Under the pieces are notes generated by a model. The model did no database searches and was not told the DNA's origin. It saw only the letters and a list, made by a program, of their open reading frames with translations. Of a DNA stretch of 64,000 bases, positions 24,296 to 35,700 are shown in pieces (within the stretch, counting starts at the first letter, position 1; each line of letters starts with the position of its first letter). Location: assembly GCF_964355755.1 (NCBI RefSeq), contig NC_092679.1, positions 11,524,932 to 11,588,931 of the forward strand. Direction: 5' to 3'. Origin of the DNA: Antedon mediterranea. Lineage: Eukaryota; Echinodermata; Crinoidea; Comatulida; Antedonidae. The position numbers and the translations under genes were made by a program.

Positions 24296-25260
24296 CACCC
24301 GAATACTGGAATTTAAGTTTAATTATTCCTATCTTTAAACATTGGTGATAAGAGAGATTTGAACAATTACCGTGGAATCTCCCTTAATTAATACATCTTG
24401 TGTTTCAACATTAATTGCAATGAATGTATCGAGCTATTTGGAAAGTGATGCACTGACGAAAGCAAAGGGTGATTTCAGGAAAAAAAGTATAACTGCTTTA
24501 ACGGGATTCCTGGACTTCCGAGAGGCATTGGATTCCGTCTGGAGAGATGGGCTCCTGAAAGCCAATATAGGAATAAGAGGGCGTTTGTGGAGAATTATTG
24601 ACAACATGTATGCAAATGTAAAAGGAAAAGTAAAAATTGGGGATAATGTAACTAATGAATTTTAAATCGAACAGTTAAAATTCCATTATGTGTTCAAAAT
24701 ATAATTGATAATTGTGGTACACGTGATATTTTTTCTGATATTCGAAATGGTAATGATAACTTTGATGCCCACTGGGCTTCCAATAAAAATATTATGAAAG
24801 ATCTAGATCTCTATCATTGGGTTGAAGAATGAACCAAACTTGAACATTATCTGCTTTATAAAATTGACTTTGAAGGAGCATCGTTAAAATTTAAGCTGCG
24901 GTAAAACCGACTTTCCTTAAAAGATATGGTCAAATGACCCTAATGCTAATGGTTGTTGTAAATTGTGCAACAGAAATGAAGAAGAAACCATTATTCACTT
25001 TCTCATGTAGCACTCTAGTAAGAAAGAAAAAACCAAATCGCTAAATTCAAAATCTATTGGAACTTAATCTTTGTAATTTTTGTGAACATTTTCAAAATTT
25101 AGATTTCATCGACAAAACTCTTCTTATTCGATGCAATGACAATGATTTATTTGATAATGCTATTACATCTTTAATTGACAAATTCTGTAAGTCATTGTCT
25201 AAATATTTATGGAAGAAACGATGTGCTCTTTTAAACTCAATTCAAGTCAATGCTGTTTAG
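24296..25260 (+). pseudogene. Decayed LINE reverse transcriptase, internally deleted and frameshifted
   Basis: Recognisable pieces in order: PEYWNLSLIIPIFK, then in another frame GDKRDLNNYRGIS (about 24340), then the open frame to 24665 with FRKKSITALTGFLDF-REALDSVWRDGLL, WRIIDNMYANVKGKVKIGDN. The catalytic part with the ADD motif is missing. After more frame breaks CKLCNRNEEETIIHFL (about 24960) gives the zinc-knuckle-like C-terminal region, and a last frame ends at 25260. Known: these are reverse transcriptase and post-RT motifs of Jockey/CR1-type LINEs. Several frameshifts and stops show an old, dead copy. The fragment at 38100-38530 appears to be the same or a related family. Confidence 0.82.
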
Positions 25261-26215
25261 TTATAAATTGTTTTTCAACTTTTGTGTGTCATTTTGATTT
25301 CTGTTTAGTTAATGTTAACAAGTTTTTAAGTATCTTTGTTTAATGCCTTAGTGTTGTGTATTACAACACTAAATGGCCACCTGAATTTAAAAATTAGGAT
25401 TTGTTATCTTTTTTGTAGGTTATCATATTCAACAGAGCGCATCTCCTTTATTTGAGCCTAATTTTCGCTCAAATTTTCAGTATGTCCTTGCTAATTAATT
25501 ATCTTTCTCATACGTTGTCACCATTTTCATTTTGCTGACGTCATCACGCGTAAAGTCTTGAATAACGTAGGTCGTGTAATTTCACCTTTAGCGTATATTT
25601 TAATATCTTACAGCTCTTCATAATTAAAGGTGATCTTGATGATTATAATTTATTATGAAAGCTGATAAAATGTAGATATGAATTCATATAAAAATTACGC
25701 CTATCGGATGTTGTGACGTTATGATTGACATGGCCAGTTAAAGTTTTTTTTTATCTCTTTCATCAAATTTATACAAATTTCTGATATTTTTTTCCTAAAT
25801 TCATTGTCTTTCGAAATTGTTATCTTGTTCAAGTTTATATTGATAATGTCATCATACCAAATAAATTAGAACATGATATGGGTCCCGTAATTTCACCTAT
25901 ACTACACTGTACGGTCGTAAATTAACGTACGTGCATGTTTTTAAAAATTAAATGTCAGTAAAATTATAAAAATGATCAAAGTGACGAATTAAATTCTAGT
26001 TTTATTTATTTTTGTTTTGTATTTCACATTACATTCTATTATTTTTACATTTACAGTTATTTTGATTTATTTTTAAGTTAATAGTTTTATCTATTCTTGC
26101 ATGCTGTATTTTACACAACATTTATTTTGTTTCATTTTAAGTTGTTATTTGGACGCACCTTTATCATGTGTGCCACCATTGTAAAAGTAAAGTTTCCAAT
26201 AAAGTATTATTATTT
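25261..26215 (+). repeat. Probable 3' UTR of the decayed LINE
   Basis: This non-coding stretch ends in CCACCATTGTAAAAGTAAAG, then AATAAAGTATTATTATTTTT, a typical LINE-style tail. The assignment to the upstream pseudogene rests on strand, order and this tail only. Confidence 0.4.
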
Positions 26216-26289
26216 TTATACAACAAGACAGACCTCACTATACAAAGTATGTATCTCCCATTTCTAGATTTGCACAGATATATTACATA

Positions 26290-26295
26290 TTTATT
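26290..26295 (-). terminator. Candidate polyadenylation signal of TEDC1
   Basis: AATAAA on the minus strand, 110 bp downstream of the TEDC1 stop codon. Confidence 0.4.
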
Positions 26296-26405
26296 ACACT
26301 ACTGATTCTAGATTTTAAAAGAATAAATTGTTGTGAAAATGCATAAATATAAGTATTTAAATGAATCAGTACCTACATCAAATCAATAAATAAATCATTT
26401 AAAAG

Positions 26406-26759
26406 TTAGTTTGTTTTAGTTAAAGGAGGAATACATATACAATTAATACCATCAAGTAATTGTTGTAATTCGTCATGGTGATTAGACATTAATGTATTTA
26501 TCAATTCCTTTCTTTCGTTTACTTTTAATTCTAGTCTACTTATTTCATCCTTTATTCCAAGAATCCTTTCACTGGTTCCCAACAATTTTGATTCAACTAA
26601 ACTTGATCCAGTTTTATTTTGTTTGTAAAGGAACCTTTGATGGTGAACACTCCTATGGACAATGCTTTTAGATTGGTAACCATTTATTTCTCCATCCGTT
26701 TCCTGCTGAATTTGAGTCAATTTCTTGGAAGGTATTGACAATCTGCTGTTATCCAAGAC
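26406..26759 (-). CDS. TEDC1: TEDC1 coding exon 6 (C-terminus)
   Basis: The acceptor TTCAATAG precedes 26759 (minus), in phase 0; 117 codons plus stop. It contains a Glu/Leu/Lys-rich probable coiled coil (SERILGIKDEISRLELKVNE) and ends INCICIPPLTKTN. Confidence 0.85.
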   Translation of the reverse strand, partial: VLDNSRLSIPSKKLTQIQQETDGEINGYQSKSIVHRSVHHQRFLYKQNKTGSSLVESKLLGTSERILGIKDEISRLELKVNERKELINTLMSNHHDELQQLLDGINCICIPPLTKTN

Positions 26760-29700
26760 CTATTGAACATAATTACATCATTAGAAAAAACACATATAAA
26801 ATATAAAAAAGTTAATAAATCACTGACCTCTCAACTTGGAAAAATGAAACGTCGGGAGGATTTTCGAAAGAATGTAAAAACTATAGAGGGAGCAATAATA
26901 TTTTGGAAAGTAATAGGTAATTGGAGGTAATTTAAAATTAGGGGGCTATCAAAAAATAGAAAGATATTGGCATCTATAATAGTAAACACATCGGGAGACT
27001 TCAGCCATTATCAAGAGATTTGGGAGGTCTGGACAGTATATAAGGGAACACTTTGTTGTGTTTATAACCTGTCCCATTAGAGCATACAGTGTTTATAAAC
27101 TTATTATATGTATACGACACAAGTCATTTATTTGGAAATTACCATAAGTAAGTAAGTAAGTACCATAAGTAAATCACACAAGCTATGATATGGTCTGTAC
27201 ATAATTCAACCCATTGTTATAAGCATTTAAAATTAAAACGTAGGTAATCTATTTTTCCATTTTGATTTCAAATTAAGCTAAACATAATACAACAACAGTC
27301 TCTTGAAATGTTCCAACAACAGTCTCTTGAAATGTTCCAACAACAGTCTCTTGAAATGTTCCAACAACAGTCTCTTGAAATGTTCCAACAACAGTCTCTT
27401 GAAATGTTCCAACAACAGTCTCTTGAAATGATCCAACAACAGTCTCTTGAAATGTTCCAACAACAGTCTCTTGAAATGTTCCAACAACAGTCTCTTGAAA
27501 TGTTCCAACAACAGTCTCTTGAAATGTTCCAACAACAGTCTCTTGAAATGTTCCAACAACAGTCTCTTGAAATGTTCCAACAACAGTCTCTTGAAATGTT
27601 CCAACAACAGTCTCTTGAAATGTTCCAACAACAGTCTCTTGAAATGTTCCAACAACAGTCTCTTGAAATGTTCCAACAACAGTCTCTTGAAATGTTCCAA
27701 CAACAGTCTCTTGAAATGTTCCAACAACAGTCTCTTGAAATGTTCCAACAACAGTCTCTTGAAATGTTCCAACAACAGTCTCTTGAAATGTTCCAACAAC
27801 AGTCTCTTGAAATGTTCCAACAACAGTCTCTTGAAATGTTCCAACAACAGTCTCTTGAAATGTTCCAACAACAGTCTCTTGAAATGTTCCAACAACAGTC
27901 TCTTGAAATGTTCCAAAAAGGAATGTATTCATAATCAATGCTTTTATACATTTTTTGTATTAATAATTCAGACCTATTTTGTTGATTATATCACTGTAAT
28001 GAGAATCATGTTTATATGAGACCTTATTTATTATTATCTGTTTGAGAGAAGAAACTTACCAAGGCTTTTACCATGTCATTCAAATGTATTAACTTGCATT
28101 GTTCTAAAGATGATAATAACTGACAGTTTAATTTGCGAAGTTGTTGAATTCTTCCTTTCCTACTATCATTATGAACAGTTGGAACATGTATGGCTGGAGT
28201 AAATACTTGCAAACCGTCTGAAGCAGTATTATTTTGCAATTTCAAATTAACAACACTCACCTTCAAATTATGAAGAAAATAAAGACTGGTAAATTATATA
28301 CCTTACAAAATTTAAAGAATTAAAAAATAATTAGCTTTTTAAACAAAAATAATGTTTCGTACACAGTTAAATTTAACCAGAAACTCAATGGACTTTGAGA
28401 GAATTGGTTGACATTTATGTTTTTTTATCACTGATTTATCAAGTAATTATTTTTTTCATTCATTTATTCTTTATTTTGTAATCTTTTTTTTTTCTTTTGT
28501 GGGTGCAGCCCACTTTTATTTACTTATTTTGTAATCCAATGTATAACAGTAGAAAATATAACATTACATAAAGCAAAAACAGTGCGCATTCATTGATGAG
28601 CCATAAAGGGCATTTCTCATAATGCACATTTCTCATAATGCACATTTCTCATAATGCACATAACTAAAACATTATTAGAGTGTTTAATTCTTAGTGAGAA
28701 ACCATTGTCTGATGTTTTCTTTGAAAGATAAGAAACCATTACGACAAACAATTATGTGACATTAAAATGGCATAATAAAAAAGATGTTGCATCAGGGGGA
28801 TATATCTTTAATTTAAGTGTGATGTTAAATTAATAAATATTGGATCCAGATAATAATATTTCAAAAGTAAAATAATAAATTATATTTGTTACTGTTTCCA
28901 AGTACTAAAGACACAGTACAAACATTAATAACAATGTGTGCTTCAAAGTACTGTATACAGTGGAGACAATAAACAAAAAAATATAAAAACTATTAAAATT
29001 TGTACTTGTACTCCGTCAAACAGGTACGACAAGCAAAATTATACAAATGCATTAATAATAGTCTTACCATCCAGCTCCAAAATACAGATTCATTTTCCTT
29101 CCATTTTAAATATGATTCTAACTTACAATTTGTTCTCTCTAAAATCAACTGCACCTACAAAATTGAAATAATTTTTTTTTTAATTACAAAAACGTTGTGG
29201 CCAGCCACAGTGAAGGAAAACAGATAAATATTCAATATATCATTATTTATCCCTCATGGGGCAATTAAATTAGATTATTTTAAGTTTATAAATATATAAT
29301 ACAACAAATTATAAAATGTTAGTTTTCTAAAAAGTTAAGTTTAAAATAGTAGAGAGCTTTTGCTATCTAAATTGGGAAACGGTATACCGAGAAAAACTCA
29401 ACTTATTGTGTATGACGTCACTGGTTAAGGGTTTTTTGTTAACTTCGTGGATCAAACACTTGTTTTCGTCCGATGAATCGTAATTGAAATATAGTTTGTC
29501 TGATGTAATTATTGTGAGATATTTGATAAAATTCATTCAATACTTGCATAGAAAAACACAAAAAAAAAACATTAATCTTTTATTTTTAAGCCTAATTAAA
29601 TAGGGCAATACAGTACTTGTAGTAGCCTAGGTTGCTGGGTCTGCACGACCCTGTGCCATTAAGAGTGTAGCAGTGTACACAGAACAGGAAAATGTCTTGC

Positions 29701-32700
29701 TGTACCAATTTCCCATTAAGATAGAGAAAGCTCCCAAAAATAAAATTTAAAAATATAATTATTATAATATATAAAAAGCATTTGTTTTTGTTTAAATGAA
29801 AAGAAATAATGCAGACAAAATAATATTTACAATTTAACAAATTAAAAAAAATCTGAAAATATAAACTACAAATTAATACTGCAAAGGATTGCAATTCATT
29901 AACCAATTGCCATGACCATGAGTGAGAATAATCAGTGATTACTTGTCATCAACTTAGTTAAATATAGTGATGTGGGTTTCGTCATTGATTTGACCTTTAA
30001 AAATTAATTCTACGACAAGGGAATTTCATTCTTCCCTGTTTACAACAGTCATATTCTTAATTACTTCATTGTTGGCCCTAAGGTGTAGTTAAATCAGGGA
30101 GATGGTTAAAGGGAGACCTCAACGCATACTCTCCAAGAGTTTAATTAACACGTATACATGGTTTCTCAACAATAAATAAAATGTACCTGCAATACTAATG
30201 TCTAAAGCATAGGATAATGTGGGATAGTATACAAATAATGAATGTTTATGGGTGTAATGGAGTAATAGTTCATGAGGAAGTGAAAGATGAATGGTTATAT
30301 TCATGTTAGCACCTACATTCCTCATTACCATAATAATGGTTATACAATTTTTAAATAGTATTTTTCACCTACAAAAACTCATAAAGACAACTTCATATTC
30401 ATGATCTAAACACAGGGTAAACAGATTTACAGGGACTCACAATGTCAAAGATATTGACATTTTATTATCTGTTTATTTTTAGAGTCAAGAAAATCCCTCT
30501 TGTAGTAATACTGTATTTATTTAGTGATTGGGTTGCTCAGCACAACTAAACAATTAACAGTTTAACGTTATTACTAACACTATACAGAACACTAAAAAAA
30601 AGTAAGAAAAGAATAGAGGGCAGTATTATTGTTTTGCTGAAAAACTTTGTCCTTATTATGGCTGAATGTGAATGGGTCTTATTGAAGTTTCTTGTCGATG
30701 TGATTGTGAATGGTATAGCATTTCACAGATCCTCTAGTACATATTTCTCTAGAGTTTCATCCAGAAGGTTAATCCCCTAAACTGAGCAGTTCATACATGA
30801 ATGTTAGGAACAACGGAAGGTCAGCCATAGCCAAATGTCTGCTGCTATAATAATAAATAAAGGGCAACTTGTTCCCTGAGGCTACTTAAAAAGGCTACTT
30901 AGGGCCTGTTCAGACCTACGGAGTTATGCTTTCGTATTGTACGCGGCGTACAAGTCCATAGGTCTGAACCAGGAAAAGATTAGTGGAAGCCACCTCGTAC
31001 GACACTGATATTTCGTACGCTACGAAAGCTCAAGGTATGAGTTTAGTGGACGTCGCTTACAATACGAAAGTCACGCATCGATGAATATGACCTAGGTTAG
31101 ATATCTAGCCAATCAAATTACAATATTCGCCACATCACATCGTGACATGTGCTCCTCATCGTATAGCCAAGCTGATCCATTTGTTGTGATCGGTGAACGT
31201 GCGAAAAAATCATACCTTTTGTTTGTTGTTACACTAGGTATACAGTATTATTATTATTAATATTATTATATTAATTAATTTAAAATGTCATCGAAGCGTG
31301 CGCATTGGCGAGAAACCGAAGTAAAATACCTTATTTCATTGTGGGGAAGCCCTGAGTTTAGAGATCGGTTGGAAGTGAAAAACTGGCGTAAAAGCACCGG
31401 CAACAAGATGTCTGTGTTCAACGAGATGGCGGACACGTTAGCAAATGGGCCATCCTCATAATAAAGAAGGATTTAAATTATATCTAAACGAAATTGAAGG
31501 GGTCGTCGTATAAAGCGGCGAAAGACCGAGTAAATAAGTCTGGAGCCGGTGCAAGTACGGGATTTGAACATTTTTCTGCTATAAATGATATTTTAGGCCT
31601 AGACCAAATATAAACCCAAACCCCAAAACGATCGGCTGGTTGGTATGCCTGACAACCCATCGATAATGCCGAGCCCAAGTGTTCGGTCTAGGCCTGTAAC
31701 TCCTACCCCAACCACTACTACTTTTAATAACAACGAAGGTAGGTCTATACGTGCGTTAGAGTTTGGTTAATCGCCAGCGAGTGACATCATATCCGTTTGT
31801 AACGCAACTTCGTTGTAATGAATCTGAACACTTTGCTCTTACGACGCTCATTAAAATATGACCTTGGCTGTGATACGAAAGCATAACTCCGTAGGTCTGA
31901 ACATACCCCAACCGACCAAGGTCCTCAAGTAGCCATTTCAAGTAGCCTTTCCTGGTGGTTTAGTAATTACACAGAATCCATTTCTGTTTTTACAACAACT
32001 GTGTTGATTTAGCTTGTTGTATAAATGGCCACTTAGGTCGTGTTTATACAACACCCTAAATTTGAACACGGCTTTAATTTTTAGCGCGTTGTTCGGACCG
32101 AGGTCAACCCACCTTAACGTTTGCTGTTATACTAGAAATCACGATACCGTGTTGTACCGGAAGTTTCATCAACACGCAGTGCATGCTACTACTAGGATAA
32201 AAGGTCAAATCGTTCGCTTGAATTGGCTGGGTTGTCAACAATCATCGTCGCCTCCTCGCTGTCCGATGTATTCGCGCGGTTTTTACCATTTTCATTATTG
32301 TATTCGTTCACGTTTGCATTGTTGTTTATTTTGTTCTCGGTTCATTAAAATTAATAAAAGTTATTTTAAGGGTTTCATTGTTTCATCTATACACTATGGA
32401 AGAAGATGCCAATTTAAAACCCATTTCTTTTAGTTTTTCTGTTATCTCTGAATACACCGAACTATTCCGACGGGTACATTACACGGAATCTCTTTGTTGT
32501 TATACAACACACTTCTCGTAGGCGTGTAGAATATGCATGTAATAGCGTGTTGTATAAACGCGCCCTTAGTCTCAATGTTATTGGAAGTAGAAAAGTGAGT
32601 CAAAGAAGCTCTCCAGATGGATTATTAATTCTAATTAAAAGAATTACAGTAGTTACCTTGTGTAGATATTGTGGATGTCGTAATAAGAAAACTTCCAGAC

Positions 32701-35700
32701 CTGAGAGATGTTCAGAAAAAGACGAAATAGAAACATCACAAGTATAGCTGTTAATCTAAAAAAACACCAAAAAACAATGGAAATATTGCATTAGAAAACA
32801 CATTTCAACACAAAGAAAGTATGATTGGTAAATTCCTAATCTGGTGTGCTTGAACACATTTTCTGTGTTCGATTTGTGTTGAGTTACAGTAGTAACTCAA
32901 CGAACAAGCTTGTGGAGAATTAAAATGTAAATTAACGATGATCATTCAATTGACAAAATTTAGAAATTCTGTTCAGCACAATATTTCATAATTTATCTAG
33001 GATTCAAATCATTTTCTGTTTTATCTAAATTGAATACACCAATTAAACAATTGACTTTTAAGAATGCATCCGCTTCGATTGAAAATATATGTTTATCTTA
33101 ATTTTTAATCTATTCCAGAATCAGAGCTGTTAAATGGTGTCAACAATGTCAACGATCAGAGCCAAACAAATGTTTAGTTATGTTCCTTCTCTCTCTTGTT
33201 TTTGCTTGTGTTGTTGCTTTGTATTTATGGTACTTTTTTTCTAATGTTTTACTCTTAATTTTATACTGTACATATTTATAATTTTATACTGTTGATGTTT
33301 CTTGACTGCACCACAGACTTTGTGAGTGCTAAACCATGTTTGGAAAATCTGGAAGTATACTCTCTGCCTACCTTGTGGAATAATGCTGTATACTCTTGAA
33401 TATGAAGACTTAAACTTCTCATTCTCATCTTACATTTGCCCAAAAGCCAAGCAACTTGTTTAATCTTATCATCGCTCATTTCAATGTTTGATGAAAATAT
33501 AATAGGATTGTCTGTCTTCTTTTTACCAAATTTTTGCAAACAATGTATATCAACAGGAATATTCTTAAGAGCATTGATTACAATTCTTTCAGCAAGATGT
33601 TCCTTGGCAAGAAGCCAACTAAATGCAAGAAGTAGATCTTGGCTTTCTGTATACTTGTTGAGTGCTACATGGTAACCATACATTTCCATGGTCTCTGTTA
33701 CTAACGCAATTACTTCAGCGGTATTTGGATGTACTTCATTTGGCAACTGATCAGTAGATACCAAAACACACATATCAAACAACAGATTCCAAAGCGGCGT
33801 CACCTAGAGTAGTAAGAAACACATGTTATACATTATCACATGCCTTTTCAGGTTTTAAGATTTCCAAGCAAAAACATTACATTGTAAAGATTATATTATG
33901 TATATCTAATGCCAAACCAATACAATACACTATTTTTGGAGATTAGTTATTTTAGAGGTGTGGTTATGGGTGCAGGTCAAGTCGGCCCCAAACCGTCTCG
34001 GCCAAAGTCAAGTCGGCCCCACGTCAAGTCAGCCCCAAGTCAACTCGGCCTCAAGTCAACTCGGCCTCACATCAACTCGGCCAAAAACTAATCGGTCAAC
34101 TCGGCCACAATAAAGTATGGAACGCAAAAAGTGCTTAATATTATTATGATTATTACTATCCACTCCTTAAAAAAATTAAGAAATAAGAAAATAAAAAAAT
34201 GATATCATTGCCGATATGAATAGAAGTACCCGCGTTTTACAAAAACACGTGCAGGTACCACATTTTAGTAAATCGAAGACCATCATGGAGCTATTATAGC
34301 TCCATGGTTCCACCATTTGGCCATAGAAAAATGATCGTACTGTACATATCGTTTTTGTCCATGATTTGCGTTTTTAAAAAAGGGGAATCCCCCGGTCAGC
34401 GAAAACACGTCGTAGCAGTTGTAGATATCGAAATAGCTGCCAAAAGCACAGGGAGGCGCAGCTACGAATTGGTTTCAGATGTTGTCGCCTAATCAAATGC
34501 ATACACTGAAGAAATCTACGCGTGATTCAACCATAGAGTTAACATTAATTAATACCTCAATGATTCAACCAAACAATCCAACCAAACAATCTTATTACAC
34601 CTAATATATGTCCTCGCATATCGGACATGTTTATTTTGTATATATATTTTGACGCACGAACGAACATACGCGCCCACGTACGTGCATCATCATATAGGTG
34701 TATGCCTACAATGTGTTCCTATTTATTATCCAAATGTTCATATTTTTTGTAATCATTAATAATAGTATGAATGCTAGCTTATTAATCAATTGTTTGTTAT
34801 GCGCAATTTCAGAACAATTTGTGCAATTTGAAATTTTATTAAACGTAAATAAAGAAAAATTGGTGAAATCCTTCTTTTTTTTGTTGCTAAAAGTATTATT
34901 GTCTAAATATTAATATTCATTAAAAGTCAGAATTATTCATAGGTAATAAAATGTGAAGAAATATAATTTTATCAATCCCCTTCCTTTGCACCTTTTGCAT
35001 TCCATACTTTAACGGGGCCGAGTTGACCGATTATTTTTTGGCCGAGTTGACGTGAGGCCGAGTTGACTTGAGGCCGAGTTGACTTGAGGCCGAGTTGACT
35101 TGGGGCCGACTTGACTTGGGGTCGACTTGACTTTGGCCGAGACGGTTTAGGGCCGACTTGGATCGAAATCTTGTCTATCCAGGGGAGTTGTTCTAGATGG
35201 TAGTTCTTCTAGATGGTAGTTGTTCTAGTGGGTAGTTGTTCTAGTGGACAATAATTAATGTCCTAGGGGTAGTTGTTGCAGATGGTAATTGTTCTAGGTA
35301 GGGGGTAGTTGTCCTACTGTAGTGGGTAGTTGTCCTACTGAAGGGGTAGTTGTTGTAAGTAGGGAGTAGTTGTTGTAAGTAGGGAGTAGTTGTTCTACTG
35401 TAGGGAGTAGTTGTTCTACTGTAGGGAGTAGTTGTTCTACTGTAGGGAGTAGTTGTTGTAAGTAGGGAGTAGTTGTTCTAAGTAGGGGGTAGTTGTTCTA
35501 CTGTAGGGGGTAGTTGTCCTACAGTAGGGGTAGTTGTCCTACAGTAGGGGGTAGTTGTCCTACTGTAGGGGGTGGCTGTCCTACTGTAGGGGGTGGCTGT
35601 CCTACTGTAGGGGGTGGCTGTCCTACTGTAGGGGATAGTTGTCCTACTGTAGGGGATAGTTGTCCTACTGTAGGGAATAGTTGTCCTACTGTAGGGGATA

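Noticed and set aside
27268-28019. Five overlapping open frames of 190-227 codons on both strands
   Set aside because: All are translations of the 24-bp minisatellite, whose period is a multiple of three and which has few stop codons; no splice or codon-use support.
32014-32433. Plus-strand open frame of 139 codons
   Set aside because: It begins outside and then lies in a Harbinger-type MITE, has no domain and no related frame.
33276-33371. Extension of TEDC1 exon 2 to the stop at 33276
   Set aside because: The donor GTAGGC at 33371 and the matching continuation in exon 3 (HK-INSYT) fit the family better than this read-through tail.
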